Origin: Chlorokybus atmophyticus
Lineage: Eukaryota; Streptophyta; Chlorokybophyceae; Chlorokybales; Chlorokybaceae
NCBI GenBank assembly: GCA_009103225.1
Contig: RHPI01002262.1
Location: forward strand, 557,202-621,201
Reading direction: 5' to 3'
DNA length: 64,000 nucleotides
Shown here: positions 14,208-23,919 of the stretch, in pieces
Numbering within the stretch: the first letter of the stretch is position 1
Layout of the letters: each line of letters opens with the position of its first letter
The notes under the pieces: model-generated
Databases searched by the model: none
Told to the model about the DNA's origin: nothing
The model's input: the letters and a program-made list of their open reading frames with translations, nothing else
Program-made: the position numbers and the translations under genes

Positions 14208-14414
14208 NNNNNNNNNNNNNNNNNNNNNNNNNNNNNNNNNNNNNNNNNNNNNNNNNNNNNNNNNNNNNNNNNNNNNNNNNNNNNNNNNNNNNNNNNNNNN
14301 NNNNNNNNNNNNNNNNNNNNNNNNNNNNNNNNNNNNNNNNNNNNNNNNNNNNNNNNNNNNNNNNNNNNNNNNNNNNNNNNNNNNNNNNNNNNNNNNNNNN
14401 NNNNNNNNNNNNNN
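14171..14414. other. poly(C) run and 207-base gap
   Basis: Thirty-seven C residues run directly into Ns (14208-14414). Poly(C)/poly(G) at gap edges recurs at 30000 and 43191-43326. Confidence 0.95.
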
Positions 14415-14580
14415 CCGTCGCAATATGTTTTCCCTGCCGGCCGACTAAATATTGGCAACGGCCGTGCACCTGAGGACGCTAATTTAGACTGTCGTGGCTC
14501 AGGCCAACTGTAATCTTAATACACGGACCTAATAGTAACTTTCGTTACTGTAAGGCCCTTTTTGTTACAATTTAGTCTTT

Positions 14581-14880
14581 AACAGTTGACTATGCCTAAC
14601 TAACAGGCGCCTGTTAGTTACCTATCAGGCCTTAACAGGTGACTTTTTATAATTAACAGGCACCTGTTAGTCACACACCAGGCCTTAACAAATGACTTTG
14701 TGTAATTTACAGGCAACTGTTAGTTACACATCTGGCCTTATTAGGTGACTACAACTAATCAACGGGCACATGTAAGTTACACATCAGTCTTACCTAGGTG
14801 ACTCAGCCTATGTGACAGGCACCTGCAGGTTACACACCAGTCCAGCGCAGGCGACTAAGCCTAATTCACAAGCACCAACT
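14581..14880. repeat. degenerate tandem repeat, 53-bp period
   Basis: The recurring GACT element falls at 14588, 14641, 14694, 14747, 14800 and 14853, exactly 53 bp apart each time. Each unit contains an ACAGGCACCTGTTAGTTAC-like palindromic core and an AGGCCTTA-like segment. About six copies, diverging from left to right. It lies just outside the mobile island and may be a terminal or subterminal repeat of it. Confidence 0.85.
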
Positions 14881-15236
14881 AGGTAATTATCGACAAAATA
14901 AGGCATTCTTTAACAACTGAAGGTGACCAATGCCTAACTGTCGTCATATGTATTTGCATAGCTTGACTACACGCGACTGTCACTGACTTCCAGCATTGTT
15001 ATGTGCCTGTGCTGTGTACATGTACCTGAAATGTGTACAGTGTCTCTCAGTCACTTGCCAAGGCTTGTAGTTCGATTATGTGACTCGAATGCAGTTCTGT
15101 TGTATATCATAGGGGTGCAAGTATTGGTGTGCATGAGCATAATGACGACTGACTGAGCTGGTTTAAGATGCACAACACTCAGTCACAAGAGCCTTGTAGC
15201 TATGTACACTACCAGCTAAACGGACTACCAACTGCG

Positions 15237-17064
15237 CTACAGCTCCTCTCCATCATCGCTGGTCTCGTCATTACGGAACAAAGCACCACGCGCTGGGGCC
15301 TGTGGAGGAGACGCCGGAGCTTGCTCTTCCTCCTCAAACGGTTGTGCCAGCCAATCAAATGCCGCTTCTGCCTCAGCGAGCGGGTCACGAGCTGCTGTCT
15401 CTTGCGGCCGGCGCCGATTGGGATCTTTCAGGTATTCGACACAAGATGCAGTGCGGCGTTTCACAAGGGTGAATGGCTGGAGGGCTGCGTACCGTTGCCT
15501 CATCTCCCGCTTCATTGACATGATCATGGTGTTGATTTCGCTGAGGTACTCTTCATGTGTGTCTATGCTGGCAGCTAGGAGAGGGTCTCCATCCTTGCCC
15601 TTTAGGATGCGCTCCACCTGCGTAGTTTACAGGCATGTCTTAGTGGCATCAAAAGCCACTATTCACTGCAACGCGTCTGCAAGCCTGTAGTTTGGGGCTA
15701 CAGCGTTCCTGAATTGCTAATAATGGAGTTCAGAGTGCTCACCGTAAGCAACAGGTATGCGAGGTGGTTGACTGTCAGCTGCCGGCGACCAGGTGTAGTG
15801 ACGGCGTAAGACCAGCATTGCACGATCATTTGCCAGATTATGGGATTGCCCCATTCATGGATGTATCTCCTCCGCTCCGGGTCTGCAGTGTCGGTCACCT
15901 CAAATCTCCGCCATGACTTGTCTGCGACAGTCATACCGACAAGGCATTAGTCACGAAATAGATAGTTCAAGTTGAGCCTGCACCAGGCTAGAATAGTGCC
16001 TGTGACTTACTTTGGAGCGCGTTGCGCATCTGGGCTTTTTGGGTCTCGGGGTCCATTAGGGCGTCGATGTGCCTGATTGAATCGGTTACAATAGGCGAGA
16101 TGAGTACGTGTGTATGGAGGCTGAGTAAGAAGGCAGTGTTGCATAGCAGACATGGTGGTGAGGGACCCAACTCACTTGCGCTTGTTGCTGTTAAACAGTG
16201 TCCACTTGTACTCCTTCTCAAGGACATGCTTGATCTTGGTGACGTTCTCAGACCGGACCTGCGTAGCTTTCTTCAGGGCGACACTCCAGTGGAAGGGGCA
16301 CTCCTTGGGAGTCCAGTACACCTCATAGAACTTGGCCGCATCGGCCTCGTCGTCATGGTCGAAGCCAACTACCTGTCACGGGCAGGTTGGTCAGTGTCAC
16401 GGTGCAGTGCGGTCATGAAGCATTCACAGCACCTGACACATGACGTTACGAATAGTGTCCTCCTTGGGATAAACGTGGCTCTCTACCCAGTGGCCGTTTA
16501 TGATTTCAACGACGGCATCTCGCAAATGCTGTCCACAGAAGAACAATCCGTTACACACATACACACAGTGTCACAGTGTCACACAGTGCTTACCTCGTTG
16601 CCAATCTTCCACTTGCTTGGGGAAGGGTTGCTGACGGCCGAGGTTGCCACGTCACGGCCAAATGCGTTTGGGTTGGGGGTTCCAATCGACCCTCTGCAAG
16701 CACAACCACATGAGTCATGCTGCCAGCCATGAAAGATGCAACCCTCACAGTTGCAAAAGAAGAACAACGTGCACAGTGTATCCAGAACGCATGCAGTGAG
16801 TCACTGTGCTAGTCATGATAGAAGCAAGCATCCAAGTTAGAAGTTGAGCAAGAAGCAACGTGCACAGTGCATCAAGAACGCATGCAGTCTAGCTTGCCCT
16901 TGCGACTGCGGTGTCAGGTGGAGTTGTTGTGATGTGCTGGGCGTTAGCGCGGGGTCTTGCTGCGATTGGTTGGCGACGGTTGCCTGGTTGAACACTGGGG
17001 GCAATGTGGACAACTGGCGCCGACCTCCACGACGAGGTGCACTTACGGATGGACCACGAGGCAT
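15237..17064 (-). CDS. unrecognised multi-exon protein of the mobile island
   Basis: Consistent minus exons: 16594-16693, 16433-16528, 16176-16372, 16011-16072, 15743-15921 and 15237-15617, all joining in phase. A probable first exon starts at ATG 17064 (MPRGPSVSAPRRGG). The middle reads FDHDDEADAAKFYEVYWTPK and EYKWTLFNSNKRK; a Trp-rich segment (WGNPIIWQMIVQCWSYAV) follows. The C terminus is acidic (FEEEEQAP, ending NDETSDDGEEL). I know no family with this order. The Trp/Lys-rich centre and acidic tail would suit a DNA- or chromatin-binding accessory protein, but that is conjecture. It is divergent from the OTU gene across the 17.2-17.4 kb palindromes, so the two may share a promoter region. 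Confidence 0.6.
16757..16888. repeat. two direct copies of a 42-bp unit
   Basis: Units 16757-16798 and 16848-16888 share AACGTGCACAGTG and AGAACGCATGCAGT with few changes. They lie in the first intron of the unrecognised minus gene. Confidence 0.7.
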
Positions 17065-17238
17065 CTCTCCAACTGATAGTCGGGTGCCGCCTGTTTAGCT
17101 GTAAGTGGCGCTGCCGCCTCCAACGCTGCCGCCGCCGGTTGGCCCGCCCGAATGTATGAGGCGCGAAAACGAAAATGAGGCGGTTTTGAACGTCTAGAGT
17201 CCCGCACTAGAGTCGCACTTGTAGTGCGTCCTTGCTCC

Positions 17239-17400
17239 TATGGTTGATGGTACGACTTATGCATTCGTGCCATGCATGCTTCGTACAACCATTGTTACCA
17301 ATGGTTGTGTCGTAACATTTATGGTACGACAGAGGCATCTCTCGTCCAACCCCAGCGATTGCCGTACAATGGCTCTGTCGTACCATTCATGGTACGACAG
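17239..17400. repeat. GTACCAT-core palindromes, left cluster
   Basis: Arms 17375-17386 and 17389-17400 form a perfect 12-bp inverted repeat around 2 nt (ATGGTACGACAG on one arm). Additional ATGGTACGAC motifs lie at about 17248 and 17321, and a weaker palindrome around CCATTGTTACCAATGG. The cluster sits between divergent genes of the island. Confidence 0.8.
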
Positions 17401-17659
17401 AGGCATTGCTCGATCAGCCCAAATGGGAGCAGCATGCACTCACCCAAACACGCTTCATTGATGGCCGGATGATGGCACGCAGGGGCACCAGGTCGATGAC
17501 GGGTCGAATGTCAGGCTTGATGGGCCTGGGTTCGACTAGGAGGCGGAGGACCAGGAGTCGGAGGAGGCGGCGGCGGCGGCGGCGGCGTGGCACATCTTGC
17601 GAGAAGTTGTGGTCGTAAGAGTTCAAGCAGCGAAGCCAGCTACTACCGGTCGCCACGTC

Positions 17660-20401
17660 ATGGATCATGGCAGGCGTCAGCAATGGGGCTGTCCAACATG
17701 CATCACCAACATTGGACAAACCAGCAGGCAAGCCATTAAAGACCATCTTCACACAGAGAGCTGCTTGGTGGCTCGCTTTCTGCAACAGGGAGTGGATCAT
17801 GAGCTGCAGTCCTTGGAGCCCCTTGTCGGAACCATGCGGGACCAATTGCGGCTGTGGAAACAAGCACAAAATATGCAGAGGTACGCTCAACAGTCACATG
17901 CATTTCCTTGCAAGAGCAATTTGTTTTTTAGCGCAGTCCATGTGATATATGTAGCGTGGTTGCAGGCCTCCACTATTCACCCATACCCACCCTACAGTCA
18001 AGCCGACATTGCGGAAGCAAGAGCAGATAGAAAGAGCTGGGCGGCGGTATGTTGTTGCCAATCTCGCTGTGCATGTTGACAACAATGTCGGCTCCAATGC
18101 ATGCCTACCTTTGCATGCTAGGATGTGCGTGAGCGTGCGAAGTCGCGCGCGCGTGCCGAACGAAGTAGGCTGGGTTTGAGCACAGGAGCGCGTGGCCATT
18201 TGTCCGGCATTCAACCAATAGTGCATCAACCAGCAATGACGCAGTCCATGCAATCATTCGTGCATCAACCAGCAATGCCGCAGGTGACTGTTCGAAGCAA
18301 CCAACTGATGACGGTGTGACGCAGTTGACTATTGCAATTGCAGTGTCGCAAGCATGCAGCTAACCCACATGTGATTAGTTGACAGCACCACAGTGCACTA
18401 AGTCCTATTGGAGCTCCTATGCAAGCCTGGATTCAATCCCATCAACTGGTCTTTCAATCCCACTTGCTGATGGGCGCGGCGGCAATGCAGCATCAGTTTA
18501 ACATGCATGTTGGCCTGTTGAATCCCGACATGTCCATTGGGGCAGTGGCGCATGATGTGCCCATGGCTCACGAGCTCCGTGACGAGTCTGCCATCGAGGG
18601 TGGCGGGGAGAGTGCAGCCAATACCACCTTGTCAGCCCCCATGGCTTCCCCTGCTCCATGCAGCCCACGGGCCATTGAGGTAAGTCGCTGTCTTTTATGC
18701 TCGTGCCTTGGTAACAATGCGTCAGGCACTGCATAAGCTTATATTCGTCCTTTGCAACACTTTGTGAGCCATCTTATCATGGGTCCTGTATACAGCCCCC
18801 CTTGCTGCATGCACAAGTGGTCTCACTTGCAGCTCCTGCTCCCCTCCCAGCCAGAGCGCAACCACCTTCCGCGGCACCAGTCCTTCGTGCACTGCCATCT
18901 CCTCCACGAGCAGCACCGGTAATTGCGGGGCAACAATCCTTCTTGCCGCCACCGGCGAGACCACAGCACAATGCAACAACCGATGTGGCTTCTGCACCTA
19001 CCTTACCCCACCCGCTGCAAGTTGAAGCCGGCAGTCTGCCCCAAACTCAGGTACTTTATCAGTCACTGTGACTCTTGCCGTCCACAGTTGGACACACCAT
19101 GTGAGTGCTGTATGCGCATGCAGCAGGGGTCACCACCTGCCAGCGATTCATCAGAGGAGCTGGCCGCAACCCGCATACGGCCATCAGTCATGATAGGTGG
19201 CCAGCTCGCCTCATGGGACCACTTCAATGCGCCAACGGATGGTAACTGCTTCTATCATTGTGTATTTCGCGCCAGGCCATCCATAGCGCAAAGTGTCCTG
19301 GATGATCACAAGTGCCCCAGCTCGAGCAGATTTTGGGACATGCTGGACACCATGGACGACGACGGCAGGGGGCACACTCTCTGCAAAATCACCGCCAAGG
19401 CTGTCGATGCAGGTGTGGCGAGCAGAATCCTAGACTTCTGCAGAGCCACTGGTGCCGCGGGAGAGATGGCGCAGTATTACGACAAACTGCCTGCTACCAT
19501 GTTGGCTGATATCAACTGCAACATTGACCTAGCCATGGCCAAGGTGCGACAGATCGTGCGGAGAAAAGATGTGTACGTCGAGCACCTGCAGATGACCATG
19601 TTTGCCAACAAGCTGGGCTTGTTGATTGGCTGCGTGACCGTTCAGCGCGAGCATGGGGAGTGGGTGCCACGGCCCGGCAGCGCAGTTTGGGTTGGAAATA
19701 AAAAAGCCCCCAACTCAGTTCTGGTGGTGGGCAACACTGCTCATGATGAGCCAGAAGCACACTTTTGGCTCCTCAAGCCCGCAAGCACCGAACGGTGGTC
19801 GTGGCCTATGCATGAAGTGCCACTGGAGGTAACACACCTGATCGGAGAGTGGCGGCATGACGTTGCCAATTCCCCGCTACCACCGGCTGTGAGCCAGAGT
19901 GCGCCAACGCCTCAGGCCTCGCCTTCGTGTGCTAGGCAAGAAGTAGCCGAGTGTTCTGCACATCCTGCCTCCCCTCAACCACAGCCACATGCTCGCAATC
20001 CCAATTCAGCACCCTCCCTTCCTGCCGCGGAGACTCACTTGCCACCGCACTCTGACCATCCGGAGGCATCTCCATCAAGAAGCAGCTGTAGCTCGCCCTC
20101 TCCCTCTAAGCTTGCCACATTGATCCCAGCCTGTCTTGTTGGTAAAGAGATTGATCGAGGTGTCCTGAAAGCTGCGCTGAAAGACAAAGGCTTCATGCTC
20201 GACCTCATGAAGCAACATGAGGTCGTTGAGGACCGGGAGGCAACCAACAAGCGCAAGGCTGTGGAGCAAGAAGATAACGCCTTACCTCCTCTGAGTGACA
20301 GTGCCACGGAGAGCGCCTGCCAGGATGTGCAGGGTGACAAAAAAAAAAGAAGAAGGTTGTTGGAACAAAGGACGCTGATTGGACTAAAAAAGAAAAGGTG
20401 A
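17660..20401 (+). CDS. OTU-type cysteine protease protein of the mobile island
   Basis: The main exon (19088 to about 20399) holds an OTU-like domain. DGNCFYHCVF at about 19238-19267 gives the catalytic Asp-Gly-Asn-Cys, and EAHFWLL at about 19755-19775 supplies the likely catalytic His. OTU enzymes are deubiquitinases. Upstream exons on the same strand: about 17660-17880, starting with a CPTC...HLHTESC zinc-finger-like motif; about 17965-18048; 18121-18282, with a repeated VHQPAM motif; about 18416-18679; and 18796-19050, rich in Pro/Ala. The last join would need a 37-nt intron (19051-19087). The tail is Pro/Ser-rich, then basic (DKKKRRR, LKKKR), like a nuclear localisation signal. The frame stops at TGA 20399-20401, but AGGTGAGG there could also be a splice donor into the next gene. 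The OTU call is firm; the exon chain before 18.8 kb is tentative. Confidence 0.65.
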
Positions 20402-20473
20402 GGCATCGTTACAACATTAGAAGAAGCACAGCGCCTTGAAGCCTCACTGAGGCTGACTGTGTGTCCTGAGTAG

Positions 20474-21508
20474 GCACAGGCGGGTTTACAGCGTCAAGTG
20501 GCTGCTCAGCATCGTCCAGAGAGACAGCCGGTGCGGCACGAGCTGCCTAAGCTCAAAGCACCGACGCGCAGACGCTTTGGGGGGCTGACTCGTAGTGCAA
20601 AGGAGTTGATCACCCTACAGTACGCCCAAGACGCGCTGCATCACCGCATGCGGCATGCCTCGAGGTGGGTGACGAAAGTTTGCAATAAGTGGGAGCAAAC
20701 GCGGAGAATGCGGTCTAAACAGACCTCTGGGGATTGGCCGTGGTTGGAACCCATACACGATATGGCCATCCGTAGTACGTTGTTGCCCCTCGCCGTCCTC
20801 GATATGATGGTGTTGTTGCTGCCGCAGCACCCCGGCAATGTGCAAGAGCTATTTGCGGAGCAGAAATTCGACCTGCTGCAGCAGATGTACCTGTCGATGT
20901 CGACTAATGCGGGTCGAGATGTGTGCCACTACCTGAGCAAACATACTGGGTGGCAAGTAAAACCATTCGAGCTGTACTTGGCATGCTTTGGCTGGCAGTG
21001 GCTGTATGTCATACGGCACGTCGAGCTGATTCTGTGGAAGCTCGAAGAAAATGACGATGCGGGGGAGTACACGAGTGACGACAGCCATGTCGAGGGCCTG
21101 GATGAACGCATGCTGGACGAGACCACCAAGACCAGCAGGTGGTGTATGGCGGCAGATGGGCGTCAGGTGATCGAGCAGGCAGTGGAGCGTTATGCTGCGC
21201 CATTCAGATGGGAGTCGCTACGCCTGCGACGCGATAACAGAGTTTGGTGGCAGAGGCAGCTTGCACACCCGCGTGCACCATGTGTGCTGATTTGTCGCAT
21301 TGAAGAGCCAGCCCCCCCAGCGGATGGGGAGACGCTCTGTTGCAAGGAAGCGATGTGCCATGTCTGCATTATAGCACATCAGAAGACTGTGGCAAATAAA
21401 TCAAAGAATCTACAAGCGTGTCCATTCTGCAAGCAACCTCACCCGTTTTGGTCGCCACGCCTGATGCAAGACGCCAACGTGTCGGCGGTGATTTGGCCCC
21501 CGCCTTGA
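20474..21508 (+). CDS. RING-like zinc-binding protein of the mobile island
   Basis: A long frame after an AG acceptor near 20473 (in-frame GTG at 20498) encodes about 340 residues. The body is helical and Trp-rich (CNKWEQTRRMRSKQTSGDW, HYLSKHTGWQVKPFELYLAC), with an acidic stretch. At the C terminus, CCKEAMCHVC followed 19 residues later by CPFC, with an earlier Cys in LICRIEEP, resembles a RING finger of the type with CCGK-x-IC-x2-C ... CPFC. RING proteins are usually ubiquitin E3 ligases. It may be the C-terminal half of the OTU gene if the donor at 20398 is used, which would make an OTU-RING fusion, but the phases do not join at the nearest acceptor. It stops with TGA at 21506-21508. Confidence 0.6.
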   Translation, partial: AQAGLQRQVAAQHRPERQPVRHELPKLKAPTRRRFGGLTRSAKELITLQYAQDALHHRMRHASRWVTKVCNKWEQTRRMRSKQTSGDWPWLEPIHDMAIRSTLLPLAVLDMMVLLLPQHPGNVQELFAEQKFDLLQQMYLSMSTNAGRDVCHYLSKHTGWQVKPFELYLACFGWQWLYVIRHVELILWKLEENDDAGEYTSDDSHVEGLDERMLDETTKTSRWCMAADGRQVIEQAVERYAAPFRWESLRLRRDNRVWWQRQLAHPRAPCVLICRIEEPAPPADGETLCCKEAMCHVCIIAHQKTVANKSKNLQACPFCKQPHPFWSPRLMQDANVSAVIWPPP

Positions 21509-21795
21509 TGCCAATTGTGCATGTATTGTAGTTTTGTGTTGGCTTCCTGTGAACCATGTAGGTACATGTATAGTTGCAGCATGGTGCATGGTGCACCAGA
21601 GATCTGCTGTTGTTAGAAGCATTGGCTGTACATGTGTATGATGACTGCCCGGCGCATGAGTCAGTGCATGGCTTGCATACCTCGCTGGTTTAGAGCGTGG
21701 TTGACAGCAACAAACTCGGACAGCGCTCTGGGTTCCATGGCATGACAGCACAGTATTACTCTACGATCGTGGTAGTATGCGAGTATCCTTGTACT

Positions 21796-21860
21796 GTAGT
21801 ACCATTAACAGATAGAGTACCATTCATGTTGATGTAGTACCATGCATGGTACTGCAATAG
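21796..21860. repeat. GTACCAT-core palindrome, central
   Basis: A perfect 18-bp palindrome at 21836-21853 (AGTACCATG then its complement), with two further GTACCATT motifs at about 21799 and 21818. It lies upstream of the methyltransferase gene. Confidence 0.8.
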
Positions 21861-21901
21861 CGTATAAGGTACAGTCGTGCTTCACTTGAAGTTTGACCCA
21901 T

Positions 21902-21950
21902 TTAGGGTTCGTAAGCTGGCAACCCTAAATTGATGCCCATACCCTAAAGT
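21902..21950. promoter_or_regulatory. three telo-box-like motifs upstream of the methyltransferase gene
   Basis: TTTAGGGTT at 21902-21910, AACCCTAAA near 21921-21929 and ACCCTAAA near 21941-21948, all within 90 bp of the ATG at 21992. Clustering suggests a real promoter. Confidence 0.45.
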
Positions 21951-21991
21951 CTCGCTCAGTTTGTGGGCAGCCGTGCCGATTCCTATTTTGC

Positions 21992-23716
21992 ATGATGTCG
22001 GCGGCAGCAGTTGAATCACCCTCACCTAGGAGACCATGCTTGGTGTGCCCACAATGCAATGCGTACGTATGTGCCAATGGCCGTAGGCAGCAAATGCGAG
22101 CACACTTGACCGAATGCCAGCGAGTGCAGACAGTGTGCCACGGTTTTAGTGCTGCTTGCTGGCATCACACCACACACAATGTCGACGTGTTTAGCTGCCG
22201 CCTCGGCCAAGTGCTGTGCAAAGAACCCGAGTTTTTCCATTGCGTGCAGTGCGTGTGCGAATCGTGCTCGCGCTCATGCTTCGAATGGGAACCCATGCGC
22301 TTCTTCACATGGACAACACCGGGACATGTGGTTAATGGACAGGTGGTGGATGCTGTGGAGGTAATCCACAGGAGTGGACCGCGACGTATCACTGCATGTT
22401 ATGTTGGGCGTATGCTTATTTCATGCATGTTGAAGCTGTTGTCGCATTCATAGCAGTCTTGCACGTTGTGGGCGCGGGCAGTTCCATCCCCTGGCCGCTA
22501 TAGAGGAGGCAGACCATCGACCGTTGGACAGCGCACTGCATCGGCTGCGGAACGCAGTTAAGTTGGGTTGCGAGCAGCTGATCGGTGTGAGTGTCATGGT
22601 GCATTGGCCGCTGGATGGGGAATGGTATGCGGGCGTTGTGGAATCATTCAAGCAAGCGTCAGGTCAGCATCGCTTCGTGGCGTGCGAGATTGAGGACGCA
22701 TCATATATGCATGGTGCAATGGAAAATGTCTTTGCAGGGCAGCACCGTATAGTATTCGATGACGGTGATCGACCACAAACCATCAACTTCAAAGGGCACA
22801 ACGTATTCGCGTACACATCAGTTAACGGGGCACGCCATGTTCTGCGCGTCGGAGGGGAGAACGTCAGTTGCAAAGCAAGCCCGGACGGCATCATTGTTAG
22901 TCCTTGGCCAGCACCACGGCCAGCCTTGACCACATACACGCCATTTGACAACAAGCTGGGACGCACACGTAGACCAAGGGCACTCGACGTATTCTGCGGC
23001 GGTGGCGGTGCCAGTGTCGGTCTATACCACGCAGGCTTTGACGTGACCGGGATGGACAAGTAAGTCCCTCCTCTGAGTACCCGCTGCCCTTCATACACCG
23101 CGATGTATGCACCCTGAGTGCAGGAGAGCTGAGCGAGTACAAGCTCATCTGAGCCAGTCCACCATGCCAGGCCTATTCAGGTGCTATCCCGGCACCTCAA
23201 CGGGCGGCACATGGCACATCCTGGAGACACCAGAATATGATACCGCTCGTCCGACGTCTGCTGCTTGCAAGCCACGTCAAGTTTGTGATTGAGAATGTGT
23301 CAGGAGCAGCTTCCTCATTCAGACCCAATCTGTCCCTTTGTGGCACGATGTTTGGCCTATCAACTTTCCGACACCGTCTGTTTGAGACACAGCCAGTGGT
23401 AGCTACCCCACCAGCACGCTGCTCGCACGCGGGCAAGGCAGTTGGACTGCTATCGCCGCACCTGTCCGCTAGCGCGAAGAAGACAATCGTGACATCAAAC
23501 GCGCCACAGCAGATGTACCCGGTCTATGGCCTTCCAAGCACCAGGGGCGGCATTGCTGCGTGGCAAACAGCGCTGGGAGTGCCATGGATGACCTCGGCCG
23601 TTTCCATAGCGAATGCAGTTCCTCCCGCAATGGCGGAGTGCATAGGGCGTCTCATGCTTGAAACAATGGATATGCGCTGTGACTACCCTCCTGTGTCATG
23701 GAACTATGAGGCTTAA
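21992..23716 (+). pseudogene. Tudor-like + C5-cytosine DNA methyltransferase, damaged
   Basis: Exons 21992-22360 and 22482 onward. The N terminus has a Cys/His-rich region (CPQCNAYVC...HLTEC, then CVQCVCESCSRSC). Next comes a Tudor/Agenet-like module (WPLDGEWYAGVVESF ... IVFDDGD, about 22605-22770). The methyltransferase domain follows: motif I LDVFCGGGGASVGLYHAGF (about 22983-23040), motif IV SPPCQAYSG with the catalytic Cys (about 23155-23181), motif VI IENV (about 23287-23298), the CGTMFGL / FRHRLFE block of motif VIII, and a C-terminal ANAVPPAMAE as in motif X. These enzymes methylate C5 of cytosine in DNA. Two breaks lie between motifs I and IV: a one-base frameshift just after GMDK (about 23060) and a TGA at 23150-23152 where relatives have Trp before ASPPC. 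Splicing from the GTAAGT at 23060 to the nearby AG does not restore frame. Without both repairs the catalytic half is not made. It ends in TAA at 23714-23716. Confidence 0.75.
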
Positions 23717-23919
23717 GTGTGGTGCACTGTATTGATGCTTAATGCCACACGGCGGACTGATTGTTGAATGTTGCATGGATCATTCGCTTGTGGTGACAGT
23801 TGTGCAGTGACAGCTGCCCGATATTGTACACGTCCACATGCAAAAGTCTTAGCATACGATTAGCAATGCCTAACTGACTGATGTGCTCCAAACTGAGAGA
23901 AGTGAGACAAGTACATGTG

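Noticed and set aside
17414-17890. Minus-strand protein overlapping the first OTU-gene exon
   Set aside because: It is antisense to a plus exon with a zinc-finger motif, and its Arg-rich part comes from a CCG/GGC repeat.
23060-23123. A third intron in the methyltransferase gene (GTAAGT...GCAG)
   Set aside because: Removing it does not join the frames, and the removed bases encode EYPLPFIHRDVCTL, which fits the region between motifs I and IV. I treat it as coding with a frameshift.
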